Of a stretch of DNA of 64,000 bases, positions 7,930 to 16,750 are shown in pieces. Made by a program: the position numbers and the translations under genes. Position 1 is the first letter of the stretch; every line of letters begins with the position of its first letter. Origin of the DNA: an uncultured Prevotellaceae bacterium. Lineage in GTDB: Bacteria; Bacteroidota; Bacteroidia; Bacteroidales; Bacteroidaceae. Under the pieces are notes generated by a model, which ran no database searches, was not told the DNA's origin, and was given only the letters and a program-made list of their open reading frames with translations. The stretch lies in the NCBI GenBank assembly GCA_902800595.1, contig CADCFA010000005.1, positions 22,625 through 86,624 of the forward strand, given 5' to 3'.

Positions 7930-7937
7930 CAAAGGTA
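7930..7937 (-). promoter_or_regulatory. -7 box of the C1 peptidase gene
   Basis: TACCTTTG on the minus strand, 19 nt before the start; it rules out the upstream start near 8000. Confidence 0.65.
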
Positions 7938-7977
7938 GATATTATTTTTGAAACGTACAACATATTTTCGGAAAAAC

Positions 7978-8008
7978 TTGCAAGAACCAAATAAAAACAA
8001 TACTTTTG
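7978..8008 (+). promoter_or_regulatory. Promoter of the SGNH hydrolase gene
   Basis: TTG at 7978-7980, 20 nt spacer, TACTTTTG at 8001-8008; it places the start at 8038 rather than 7948. Confidence 0.65.
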
Positions 8009-8037
8009 CAGGCAGATCATTAAAACATTATTGGAAT

Positions 8038-9186
8038 ATGACGACAGACAGAAACAAATGGGTGGCTTGTTGGGGGAATGCCACATCAATAACCAATCGT
8101 TGCGAGGCTATATATGCTAAGGATCTCACGCTGCGCTATCCCATCAGGATGTGTTTCAGCGGCACGATGCTGCGTTTCTGCTTCTCTAATCTGACTGGCA
8201 CTGAGCCTGTGGAACTCACGAAGGTGTTTGCAGGGCATACCCCCATCACCTTTGGCGGTAAAACCAGTGTGACGCTGAAGCCTGGCACCGAAACGGAGAG
8301 TGATGCCATCAACTACACCGTGCATCGTGGCGACACCATCGAGGTGAGTATGTATCTGGAAGGATTCACCCAGATGAACAGTGGTACACTTATAACAGGA
8401 CCGCTCTCAAAAGGATTCTATGCCTATGGCGACTATGCTGAAGCCGATGAGTTACCTCTTGACCTGACGCGACATACCAACTGGTTCTATTTCCTGAATA
8501 CCATCGATGTGCTGACATCAGCCGAGAATCGTGCTGTGGTGTGCTATGGTGACTCCATTACGGCTCAGTCATGGCCTGACTATATGGCACAGATGGCTCT
8601 TGGTACTAATGTGGCTATCATTCGCCGTGCTGTCAGTGGCACACGCATTCTGCGCCAGTATGACTGCATTACCTATCAGGCTTACGGCTTGAAGGGTGCC
8701 ACCCGCTTTCCTATTGAGATGAATGTGGCTGGTGCTACGGATGTCATTATCCAGCATGGCATTAACGATATCATCCATCCCGTAGGTGCTGACGTCAATC
8801 CTTTCCGACCTTGGAGCGATCTGCCAACAGTAGAGGAGATGGAGCAGGGGGTGGAAAATATCTATGTAAAGCCAGCTAAAGCGATGGGACTGAAGGTGTG
8901 GAGCGGTACGCTGCTGCCTATCTTTGGCTGGCGCACCTATAATGAGAAACGTGATGAGATGCGGCAGCAGTTTAATGAGTGGCTACGCACATCACCTATC
9001 TTCGACGGGTGTATCGACTTTGATGCTGCCGTTCGCAGTGCCACCAATCCTAAAGCCTTTGCAGAGGGTTTTGACAGTGGTGACCATCTGCATCCCAGTG
9101 AACGTGCCTACGAGGCAATGGCGCAGGCAGCTGTTCATAAGCTGATACGCCATATGCCTCGATATGATCACGAAGAGTTTTACTAA
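8038..9186 (+). CDS. SGNH/GDSL hydrolase
   Basis: 382 residues. A beta-rich N-terminal domain (about 1-165) precedes the SGNH core: block I CYGDSITAQS, block III GINDIIHP and block V DHLHPSERAY carry the Ser, Asn and Asp/His residues. Such enzymes remove acyl or acetyl groups from carbohydrates or lipids. I see no signal peptide from the chosen start, so it appears cytoplasmic. It ends in a 4-nt overlap with the convergent GH13 gene. Confidence 0.85.
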   Translation: MTTDRNKWVACWGNATSITNRCEAIYAKDLTLRYPIRMCFSGTMLRFCFSNLTGTEPVELTKVFAGHTPITFGGKTSVTLKPGTETESDAINYTVHRGDTIEVSMYLEGFTQMNSGTLITGPLSKGFYAYGDYAEADELPLDLTRHTNWFYFLNTIDVLTSAENRAVVCYGDSITAQSWPDYMAQMALGTNVAIIRRAVSGTRILRQYDCITYQAYGLKGATRFPIEMNVAGATDVIIQHGINDIIHPVGADVNPFRPWSDLPTVEEMEQGVENIYVKPAKAMGLKVWSGTLLPIFGWRTYNEKRDEMRQQFNEWLRTSPIFDGCIDFDAAVRSATNPKAFAEGFDSGDHLHPSERAYEAMAQAAVHKLIRHMPRYDHEEFY

Positions 9187-10931
9187 TGTAGTTTTACAAT
9201 AGCATAAGAAGTGGCAGGCATATGGATCGTCATATTGCCTGTCTTTTTATTGTGAGCGATACTGAAACGATCGCCAGCTAACAATTTGGTTTTGTTGAAT
9301 TTAACATTGATATTGAAGGTGGCGTCAGAAGCCTTTGCCCTTGGGTTCAGCATCACCAATACCACATCATTGCCAGCTGCACGAGCATAGACAAAGGGGT
9401 AGGGATCGGAGGCATCCTCACCAGGATAGATGGGCACAAACTCCGCATAGTTGGCAAGTGCCGGTTCACTGTGTCGCAAGGCAATCAGCTGGCGAGTCTT
9501 ATTCAGCAGTGAGTTGGGGTTCTTCTCCTGTGCTGCTACATTGGGGGCGTCGGGAGCGGGATCAACAGGCAGGTATAGGTTGGCAGCGTCGCCAGAAGAG
9601 AAGCCTAAGTTCTTGTCAGCGCTCCATTGCATAGGGGTACGTGCACCATTACGCGGCTGATAGGCTCCCTCTACTTGTGGCCAGTCTTCGGGTAACTGTC
9701 GCATGCCGATCTCGTTACCATAATAAAGGAAGGGTACACCTGGCATCGTAAAGCCGAAAGCATAGATAATCTCCAGTTCCTTATCGGTACGTTTGTTACC
9801 CAGACGGGCATTGTCGTGATTACCCAGCGGCAGACTGATATAGCCCTTACCAACGGTCTTCTGATACTGATCCATATAACTCTTCAGGAAATCTGCAACA
9901 GACCCTTTTCCTTCTGCATCAAAGTAGCTGTGTCCCTCGCTGACACCATTGAGGATACGCCAGCTCTCCTTCTGGAAAAGGTCGTTGTAGCCCTTGAACC
10001 AGTGGAAGAAATCTACGTGGAAGCAGTTGTCGAGTGCATCAGCAGGGTACGACCATTCCGCAACCATGAAGCCGTGCGGGTATTCCTTTTCAAGCAGCTG
10101 ACGGATCTCACGCCAGAAGAGTTTCGTCTCGTTCTCATTGGTATTATAGAACTGCTCATTGCCTCTCACACGACGTGTCTTAACCAATGCACCAGCCATG
10201 TCTGCACGGAAGCCGTCGGCACCCATATCCATCCAGAATCGCAATACATTCTTCAGATCCTCACGCATCGCCATCACATCGGGATGATTGGTGGGCAACT
10301 GCCACTTCTGATTCGGGTCGGGATTAGCGAAGCCGAAGTTCAGAGCAGGCTGGCACCAGTAGAAGTTACGCATAAACTGACCGTTACGCTGTCCGTAGCC
10401 CTTTACAAACTGACCTGCAAACTCGAATGGGGGATCCACCCAGTTCGTCTCCGTCCAGATATAATAGTTGGAGTATTTGTTCTTTTCTTGCTTCTGGGAA
10501 GCTACAAACCATGGGTGATCGATGGCTGTATAGCTGATGACATAGTCGAAGATGACATGCATGCCTCGTTTGTGGGCTTCCTCGAAGAGCTGCTTGGCAT
10601 CGTCGTTGGTACCGTAGCGCGGCGCAATCTTGTAATAGTCGCGAATGTCGTAGCCGGCATCGTTGAAAGGCGAGTCGAAGAACGGGTTGAACCAGATGGC
10701 ATCCACCCCGAGGCTCTTCACATAGTCGAGCTTACTGATGATTCCCTGAATGTCGCCAATGCCATCACCGTCTGAGTCGCAGAATGTCTGCGGATAGATC
10801 TGATAGAATACCGCGTTCTTAGCCCAGTCAGGCATCTTGGGTATTTCATACTTACCTGTGATAGTCTGTGCCGAAGCAAATGTCATCATCATGCATAACA
10901 TGATTAATGATAATAATCGTTTTGTGTTCAT
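9183..10931 (-). CDS. Secreted GH13 alpha-amylase family glycoside hydrolase
   Basis: 582 residues from the ATG at 10931 with a signal peptide (KRLLSLIMLCMMMTFASAQ). GH13 regions are visible: GADGFRADMAG (nucleophile Asp), FMVAEWSYP (acid/base Glu), LGNHDNAR (transition-state Asp). Region I (VISYTAIDHPW) differs from the usual D-x-V-x-N-H. The length and N-terminus resemble neopullulanase, oligo-1,6-glucosidase and trehalose-synthase-like members, so the linkage specificity is open. It faces a SusR-like regulator across divergent promoters, which suggests induction by an alpha-glucan breakdown product. Confidence 0.88.
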   Translation of the reverse strand: MNTKRLLSLIMLCMMMTFASAQTITGKYEIPKMPDWAKNAVFYQIYPQTFCDSDGDGIGDIQGIISKLDYVKSLGVDAIWFNPFFDSPFNDAGYDIRDYYKIAPRYGTNDDAKQLFEEAHKRGMHVIFDYVISYTAIDHPWFVASQKQEKNKYSNYYIWTETNWVDPPFEFAGQFVKGYGQRNGQFMRNFYWCQPALNFGFANPDPNQKWQLPTNHPDVMAMREDLKNVLRFWMDMGADGFRADMAGALVKTRRVRGNEQFYNTNENETKLFWREIRQLLEKEYPHGFMVAEWSYPADALDNCFHVDFFHWFKGYNDLFQKESWRILNGVSEGHSYFDAEGKGSVADFLKSYMDQYQKTVGKGYISLPLGNHDNARLGNKRTDKELEIIYAFGFTMPGVPFLYYGNEIGMRQLPEDWPQVEGAYQPRNGARTPMQWSADKNLGFSSGDAANLYLPVDPAPDAPNVAAQEKNPNSLLNKTRQLIALRHSEPALANYAEFVPIYPGEDASDPYPFVYARAAGNDVVLVMLNPRAKASDATFNINVKFNKTKLLAGDRFSIAHNKKTGNMTIHMPATSYAIVKLH

Positions 10932-10972
10932 AAATGAAAATGGTTTTGGAGTAATAAGTAAAGTTCTGGATG

Positions 10973-11004
10973 CAAAGATAAATAAAAATGCAGAATATTC
11001 CAAG
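10973..11004 (-). promoter_or_regulatory. Promoter of the GH13 gene
   Basis: On the minus strand CTTG (11001-11004), 20 nt spacer, TATCTTTG (10973-10980). It nearly abuts the promoter of the divergent regulator. Confidence 0.65.
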
Positions 11005-11040
11005 AATATTCAATCTTTTTGCCAGTTTTTTCGCTTTTTT

Positions 11041-11072
11041 CTTGTTTATATTCAAAAGAAGTCGTATTTTTG
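11041..11072 (+). promoter_or_regulatory. Promoter of the SusR-like regulator
   Basis: CTTG at 11041-11044, 20 nt spacer, TATTTTTG at 11065-11072. Confidence 0.65.
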
Positions 11073-11093
11073 TGGCTGATAAAAAAATAGAAG

Positions 11094-13565
11094 ATGCGCA
11101 GAAAGCTATATATGATACTTTGTTTGATGCAGTTGTTGTCGCTTCAGGCGATAGCCGACCGCTCAGGGAGATTGTTTGAGTTGTTTAATGCTTCAGACGG
11201 TCTGGCAGACAATAGTGCCCAGGTTATTAAATGCACGAGGACGGGACGCATGGTGACGGCAACAGTGGGGCAGATTAACTTCTTCGATGGTCAGAAGTTC
11301 ACTTACATTGATCCAACCGAAGAGAATGTTTATCCGCTAGAGAACTACAAAGGTAAATATCATCTGTATTTCGACAAATATCACCATTTGTGGCTGAAAA
11401 ACAAGCAGTCGGTGACTTGTGTGAACCTGACAACAGAGAAATTCGTGAATTCTGTTACGGAAGAGTTCCTGAAATTCGGATTCAGCAAGACTGTTAATGA
11501 TCTGTTTGTAAGTGAGGATGGTGTGGCATGGCTGTTGAATGGTTACGACCTTTTCTCTGTAGCTTCCAAAAAGACCTATCGCATCTTTGCAGGTAAGAAG
11601 CTTCAAGATGTAGAAACCTATCGGGATAAAACACTGCTGCTGTTCTATGACGATGGTACTGTGGAGGGAAAAGACCTGGAGACCACAAAAACTCAGTTCC
11701 GTTTACCTGCTTATGATGTCAGTAAGAAGGCGCTTTATAAGCATTACTCTGTATTGCTCAAAGATAGCGATAATATCTATCAGATACGAAATGGTGAGCA
11801 TGCTTCTGTTCTGTTGCGCTTTGAGATGAACAAACGGCAGTGGACCACTCTTCATGAGTGCAATTTCCATATGAATAACCTTATAAAAAAAGACTCACTT
11901 CTCTATATCGCTACACAGCTCGGTTATATGACCTATGACATCACGACAGGTTCAATACGTAATTACGATGAGCTGATGCTGATGAACGGACAGGTGTTGA
12001 AGACGGATATCAATGTGATAGCTTTTGATAAACAAGGTGGTATGTGGGTTGGTACGGAACGTAGAGGACTGCTTTATTCTCGTCCGTTTAATCCGCCTTT
12101 CAAGTCGTATAACATAGACGATCCTCATGCTCGTGAACTTCGTTCTAAGATGGAACAATACCGTACTTCGGTGACTACTTTCAGGGATCGTCTTGTGAAT
12201 TGTGCGTTTCGTGATTCACGTGGTTGGACTTGGGTTGGAACGACACAAGGCTTACAGCTTTATCGCCATGATTCTGACAAGTTACCGCAGATTATTACCC
12301 GTTACGACGGTCTGTTGAACAATGTGATTCATTCTATCACTGAGGATCTTGAACACCAGGTATGGGTAAGTACAAGTTATGGTATCTCGTGTATCGTCAT
12401 AAAGGATAACCAAGTTGATTATGTGACTAGTTATAACGATTACGACATGGTGCCTAATGAGAACTTTGCCAATAACGCTGCAGCCTGTCTGCCTGATGGT
12501 ATGGTGGTGATGCAGTCTCTCGATCATATGGTGTCTTTCTATCCTCACCTGATGAATACCATCAATGGGAATATGCGCTTTGAGATATACCCCAAGCTGA
12601 TACATTTCATGGTTAATGGTGTAGAAGTGAAAGCGGGCGATGAGATTGACGGGCAAGTGATTCTTGAGAAAGCTGTTTCGCGAGTAAATAAGATTGACTT
12701 GAACTATGATCAGAACTCTCTGACTCTAATTTTTACGGCTTTGAACTATTTTCGTCCGAATCATACTTACTACCGTGTACGTATCATCGGCTTGGATGAA
12801 CAATGGCATGTATATTCCAGTCACGAACTCAACTCAATAGTCGATAAAAGTGGTCGTCTGCATCTGCAGCTGATGGCTCTGCAACCAGGTTCCTATCAGG
12901 TTGAAGTTCAGGCATCCATGAATCCTAACAAGTGGGAGACGACACCGTATAAATGGACCATCAATGTCAATGAACCTTGGTGGCGTTCTACTGGTGTGTA
13001 TTGGCTTCTTGCCTTGGTCATGATGATCTTGGTAGGCATCAATGCATATTATTATCTGCGTAATGACCGTATGTTAACCATGCGTGATACTCAGGAGCGT
13101 CCGCTGCTCAAGAATATCCGTCGCTTCGCAGAACGTTGCTCAACCCGTAGCTCAGAGCTGTTGGAGCCTTCGTACGATGAGATCCACGGACGTTTTGATG
13201 AAAACCAGATGATGGGGCTGGCACCAGAGTTTATTGATATGATGATAAAACTGATGCCGTATGTGATGTCTAAACCTGAAGCATCGCTGACGATGCGTGA
13301 GTTAGGTAGGGAGTCTGGTTTGGACATACAGGAGTTCTATAATCTTATTACAACGAATATCTATAAGAGTCCGCGACCGATGGCACTTTCTATGATGATA
13401 GAGAAAGGTGTTGAGATGTTGCGTACGACGGATAAGAGCATAGAAGAGATTGCTTCGGAGTTAGGCTTTGTATCGCCCAACTACTTTATTGCAGTTTTCT
13501 ACCAGAAGATGCAAAAGACACCTTCAGAGTTTCGTAAGCGCCACACGCTGAAAGTGCCTGTCTAA
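11094..13565 (+). CDS. SusR-like membrane-spanning transcriptional regulator
   Basis: 823 residues. A signal peptide is followed by a long periplasmic sensor with two-component-propeller-like blades (WVGTERRGLLYS, WVGTTQGLQLY). A Y_Y_Y domain follows (NYFRPNHTYYRVRIIGLDEQ), then one membrane helix near 640-660 (YWLLALVMMILVGINAYYYL). It ends in an AraC-type helix-turn-helix (IEEIASELGFVSPNYFIAVF). There is no kinase or receiver domain, unlike hybrid two-component systems, so it should bind DNA directly from the membrane as SusR does. The adjacent divergent GH13 gene is the obvious target. Its stop overlaps the convergent T9SS gene by 4 nt. Confidence 0.85.
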   Translation: MRRKLYMILCLMQLLSLQAIADRSGRLFELFNASDGLADNSAQVIKCTRTGRMVTATVGQINFFDGQKFTYIDPTEENVYPLENYKGKYHLYFDKYHHLWLKNKQSVTCVNLTTEKFVNSVTEEFLKFGFSKTVNDLFVSEDGVAWLLNGYDLFSVASKKTYRIFAGKKLQDVETYRDKTLLLFYDDGTVEGKDLETTKTQFRLPAYDVSKKALYKHYSVLLKDSDNIYQIRNGEHASVLLRFEMNKRQWTTLHECNFHMNNLIKKDSLLYIATQLGYMTYDITTGSIRNYDELMLMNGQVLKTDINVIAFDKQGGMWVGTERRGLLYSRPFNPPFKSYNIDDPHARELRSKMEQYRTSVTTFRDRLVNCAFRDSRGWTWVGTTQGLQLYRHDSDKLPQIITRYDGLLNNVIHSITEDLEHQVWVSTSYGISCIVIKDNQVDYVTSYNDYDMVPNENFANNAAACLPDGMVVMQSLDHMVSFYPHLMNTINGNMRFEIYPKLIHFMVNGVEVKAGDEIDGQVILEKAVSRVNKIDLNYDQNSLTLIFTALNYFRPNHTYYRVRIIGLDEQWHVYSSHELNSIVDKSGRLHLQLMALQPGSYQVEVQASMNPNKWETTPYKWTINVNEPWWRSTGVYWLLALVMMILVGINAYYYLRNDRMLTMRDTQERPLLKNIRRFAERCSTRSSELLEPSYDEIHGRFDENQMMGLAPEFIDMMIKLMPYVMSKPEASLTMRELGRESGLDIQEFYNLITTNIYKSPRPMALSMMIEKGVEMLRTTDKSIEEIASELGFVSPNYFIAVFYQKMQKTPSEFRKRHTLKVPV

Positions 13566-14788
13566 CGCATGATAATCTGACTATAGGCTGTCAGTTTCCA
13601 TGTGCGCTCACCTGTTCCTTTGTAATATACCAGAATCTGGTAGCGGTTCTCTGTCTCATAGAAATTGCCTTCTGAGGGTAGGGGATGTGTGCTGCCATCT
13701 TCTTTCATCCAGAGATACTGATAGGAGTAGTAGCCCAGTTTCTGAAGGATACTGGCGGTGTAGAGGTCTTGTGACGCATCGTAGTTCATCAGATAGGTGT
13801 CGGGATGCTCTGTTGCCCAGTGTCCATCAATAACGATATGTCCTTCTATAAACTGAGGTGCTTTCAGACGATAGTTCACCCATACATAATCGCTGATAAT
13901 ATCGTTCTCACGATTATCGCTGTTACGGATGTAGAAGGCACCGTTGGCATCCTCGTCGTAGAGATAGTTCATACGGGGCTCGCTGATATATGGTTGTGCC
14001 TGATAGTTCTTGCCGTCCCAGCTCACATGTTCAATACCGAGTGTAGGATGACTGGGGTCGAGAATCTCAAACTTACGGTATTCGTTGCCGCCATCGAAGA
14101 TCAGCTCCTTCTTATGTTGCCATTCCAGACCGTTCTGACTGATATAGCTTGGACGTACATTCCTGCGCCAGGTGTCTTCACGTGCGTTCTGCATCACCAC
14201 TGTCTGAATCTGGTCTTGCGGATCTGTCACGATATGGTTCCCGTATTTCACGCCGAAACTCACCTGCTGGTGACTTTGATTTGTGTCGATGTCGGTATTG
14301 GAGGAGACATTTACAGATAATGTCATCGACTGCTCTGTCACCATAAACTCTACGGTGGCGATATCTTCGTCGCTCCCGTCTTCCGAAATGTGCAAGCGAT
14401 AGTTGCCGCTCAGTTTCAGTCGGCATCTGTCGTTGGGTATCTGTAGCTTGTAGTGGGTATAGGGTACGGTAGTGTTGATGCTGTGTTCATAGTTGTCAAT
14501 CACGTTGTGGTTGAAACCTTCCAGCCAGTCACTTTCAAAGAGCTCTTCCGATGTGGTCCAATCTGCCTCACAACGCTCTAGACGATACACATAGCGGTGA
14601 TAGTCATGGGACAGTTCGTCGAACCCGATATTCAGCACGTCATCCCCCTTGAGTCGCATCACCGCAGGCGATAGCCAGTCTTGGTTTACCACAGCCTGTA
14701 GCGATTTTACCTCAGGCTTGTAGGTCCTGTTCTCTGCTGTGGTAACGGTTGGCAGCAGTGCGATGATACAAAAGAGTAGGTGCTTCAT
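13562..14788 (-). CDS. Type IX secretion system plug protein-like (DUF5103)
   Basis: 408 residues with a signal peptide (MKHLLFCIIALLPTVTTA). The body is beta-rich with YRLERCEADW, FNHNVIDNYEHS and the C-terminal YQILVYYKGTGERTWKLTAY blocks characteristic of DUF5103. A member of this family was found plugging the periplasmic face of the SprA translocon of the type IX secretion system in Flavobacterium (established, from memory). No other T9SS gene is in the window. It is the last gene of the GH25-rlmH unit, 12 nt after rlmH. Confidence 0.75.
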   Translation of the reverse strand: MKHLLFCIIALLPTVTTAENRTYKPEVKSLQAVVNQDWLSPAVMRLKGDDVLNIGFDELSHDYHRYVYRLERCEADWTTSEELFESDWLEGFNHNVIDNYEHSINTTVPYTHYKLQIPNDRCRLKLSGNYRLHISEDGSDEDIATVEFMVTEQSMTLSVNVSSNTDIDTNQSHQQVSFGVKYGNHIVTDPQDQIQTVVMQNAREDTWRRNVRPSYISQNGLEWQHKKELIFDGGNEYRKFEILDPSHPTLGIEHVSWDGKNYQAQPYISEPRMNYLYDEDANGAFYIRNSDNRENDIISDYVWVNYRLKAPQFIEGHIVIDGHWATEHPDTYLMNYDASQDLYTASILQKLGYYSYQYLWMKEDGSTHPLPSEGNFYETENRYQILVYYKGTGERTWKLTAYSQIIMR

Positions 14789-14800
14789 ACGCCGGTAGCT

Positions 14801-15271
14801 TTATTCGTGGTGATAGGGTTCGCCTTTGATGATGGTACAGGCCCGATAGACCTGTTCGGTAAATACCAGTCTGATCATCTGGTGCGAGAAGGTCATCTTC
14901 GAGAGTGACAGCTGTTCGTTGGCACGGGCATAGACCGCTGGTGAGAAACCGTAGGGGCCTCCGATGACGAAGATCAGCCTACGGGCTGTATTCCGTTTCT
15001 GCTCCAGCCAACGGGCAAACTCGATGCTGCGCAGTTCCCGTCCGTGCTCATCCAATAGTACCAGCGTGTCAGATGGCTGTATCTGTTTCAGGATCAGTTC
15101 TCCCTCAGCAGTCTTCTGTTGTTCTTCCGACAGACTCTTTGTGTTCTTGAGTTCAGGAATGGTCACGATCTCAAAGGGCATATAGTGCCCGATGCGCTCC
15201 ACATAATCCGTTATACCTGCCAGGAAGTGCTTGTCTGTTGTCTTGCCAACGAGTATCAGTAGCGTCTTCAT
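14801..15271 (-). CDS. rlmH: 23S rRNA (pseudouridine1915-N3)-methyltransferase RlmH
   Basis: 156 residues, the normal family length. The SPOUT knot motifs LIFVIGGPYGFSP and SLSKMTFSHQMIRLVFTEQ are present, as is the C-terminal YRACTIIKGEPYHHE. It methylates pseudouridine 1915 of helix 69 in 70S ribosomes using SAM. The start overlaps the stop of the upstream GH25 gene (TAATG). Confidence 0.96.
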   Translation of the reverse strand: MKTLLILVGKTTDKHFLAGITDYVERIGHYMPFEIVTIPELKNTKSLSEEQQKTAEGELILKQIQPSDTLVLLDEHGRELRSIEFARWLEQKRNTARRLIFVIGGPYGFSPAVYARANEQLSLSKMTFSHQMIRLVFTEQVYRACTIIKGEPYHHE

Positions 15272-16650
15272 TATTTTATTGTTTCGTTAGCAATAAACTC
15301 GTCAAACTGACTCTGATAGCCGTTGAACACATTGATATCGACATCTCCCTGAATACCAGCTACCCGTCCGTCAGGACAAAGCTGCCAGTAGGTCAGTCTT
15401 ACGTCAGGTTTATATTCACTGTATCTTGCTATCCACACACGATAGTCTCGCTTCAGGTCTTCCTGATCTGTGAGGTAGTTGTTCACGAACATCTGGTTCA
15501 CGTAGAGCACAGGTTTGACACCAGTCCATTGTTCTACGGCATTGAGCCATATGCGGATATGATGGAACATCGCTTCAGAACCACCCATCTGCTGGATCTG
15601 TGACTTGCTGGGCTCCACATCGAGCACAGGAGGTAGGTCACCCTCACGGAACAGTGTGTTATGGATGAAGTGCTTGGCTTGCGCAGCGCCTGAGGTCTTC
15701 GTAGAGAAGAAGTGATAGGCCCCAGTGCGGATGCCGTGTTTGCGGGCCTGGGTATAATCGTTCACATAGAACTTATTGCGTACAGAGGTACCTTCTGTAG
15801 ATTTTATATACACAAATGAGACGGGGTAGTCGGCCTTGCCCCTCACGTTGTGACTGCCGTTCTTGCCTACATGCGTGATTCGCAGCTGATCCCAGAGGAT
15901 GGGGACGGGTCTGCGCCCCTTGCCGTGTTGATAGCGTGCGATGTCGATACCGTAGATACGTTCCGAGGTGTATCTCATGCGTTCACCCATGAACCGGTTC
16001 TTCCGCCATTCACCTACCCGCAGACGGGGATTCTCATTGTCGACCAACAACATCTCCAGTCCGAAGCCCTGTTTCTTGTCCTGTTCCCAGCGTCCTTCGT
16101 AGTAGCTGCCGTTTGCAGCCTGATACGAGCCATGCCCGCTGGCGCCTGCTTGGGAGAAGTCACCTTGATAGGTTCCCGCTTCATCAGCCCTGATGGCTGT
16201 CACAAGGGTATCAGCCTGACAGACTCCGAAGATGGTTCTTCCTAAGGTGTCGAGTGTGATCACTGTACCCTCACGTGAATAGCCCTTCCATGTGCCTACA
16301 TTTCTCAGAGTCACGTGTGGGTTGATGTCTGTATGGTGACGTTTTCCTTCTATATAGCCAACCACCATCTCATAACCTTCGTCCTGCACATTGTGGCGAT
16401 CCAGATAGTATTTGATCTCTGACTGAATATTGGGATTGCTAGGATTGCTAGGATTACTAGGATTGCTAGGATTACTAGGATTGCTAGGATTACTAGGATT
16501 GCTAGGATTACTAGGATTGCTAGGATCTCTAGGATCTCTAGGATTACTAGTGATAGAAACCTTGTTTGCCTTAGCTGGGCGGGGGAGTATATATGTGGCA
16601 CCTATCAGTACCACAAAAGGTAAGGTAATATATAATAATGTCTTTTTCAT
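15271..16650 (-). CDS. GH25 muramidase with MORN-like region and N-P-S repeat spacer
   Basis: 459 residues. A hydrophobic N-terminal signal/anchor (5-21) is followed by 13 tripeptides of N-P-S or D-P-R (about residues 36-74), encoded by the 9-bp CTAG array. Next come MORN-like glycine/tyrosine motifs (GTYQGDF, YYEGRWEQDKKQGFG) and the GH25 domain from about 230: YGIDIARYQHG and LPPVLDVEPSK carry the catalytic acidic residues. It should cut the glycan strand of peptidoglycan outside the inner membrane. The repeat acts as a flexible linker. A second GH25 lies at 34.6 kb without such a linker. Confidence 0.88.
   Translation of the reverse strand: MKKTLLYITLPFVVLIGATYILPRPAKANKVSITSNPRDPRDPSNPSNPSNPSNPSNPSNPSNPSNPSNPSNPNIQSEIKYYLDRHNVQDEGYEMVVGYIEGKRHHTDINPHVTLRNVGTWKGYSREGTVITLDTLGRTIFGVCQADTLVTAIRADEAGTYQGDFSQAGASGHGSYQAANGSYYEGRWEQDKKQGFGLEMLLVDNENPRLRVGEWRKNRFMGERMRYTSERIYGIDIARYQHGKGRRPVPILWDQLRITHVGKNGSHNVRGKADYPVSFVYIKSTEGTSVRNKFYVNDYTQARKHGIRTGAYHFFSTKTSGAAQAKHFIHNTLFREGDLPPVLDVEPSKSQIQQMGGSEAMFHHIRIWLNAVEQWTGVKPVLYVNQMFVNNYLTDQEDLKRDYRVWIARYSEYKPDVRLTYWQLCPDGRVAGIQGDVDINVFNGYQSQFDEFIANETIK
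16439..16550. repeat. CTAG nonamer array, 13 CTAGs in exact 9-bp register
   Basis: CTAG begins at 16439 and every 9 bp to 16547; the five bases between are mostly GATTG, GATTA or GATCT. It is read in frame by the GH25 gene as N-P-S tripeptides. Confidence 0.95.
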
Positions 16651-16661
16651 CTTTCTGGGTG

Positions 16662-16669
16662 CAAAGATA
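16662..16669 (-). promoter_or_regulatory. -7 box of the GH25-rlmH-T9SS plug unit
   Basis: TATCTTTG on the minus strand, 11 nt before the start codon, so the leader is very short. Confidence 0.6.
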
Positions 16670-16714
16670 ATATAAATAATTTAGAAAAAGCGTGGCAAAT
16701 AGGTTTTTTTTTCG

Positions 16715-16722
16715 TAACTTTG
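16715..16722 (+). promoter_or_regulatory. -7 box of the alcohol dehydrogenase gene
   Basis: TAACTTTG, 28 nt before the ATG; divergent from the GH25 unit. Confidence 0.6.
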
Positions 16723-16750
16723 CACACAAACAAACAATATATTATAAAGA

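Noticed and set aside
16439-16550. Possible CRISPR array
   Set aside because: The unit is 9 bp with no spacers of 30 bp and no cas genes; it is a coding micro-repeat.
16430-16675. Plus-strand frame of repeated G-L-L triplets
   Set aside because: It is the opposite-strand reading of the CTAG array in the GH25 gene and has no start signal or homologue-like body.
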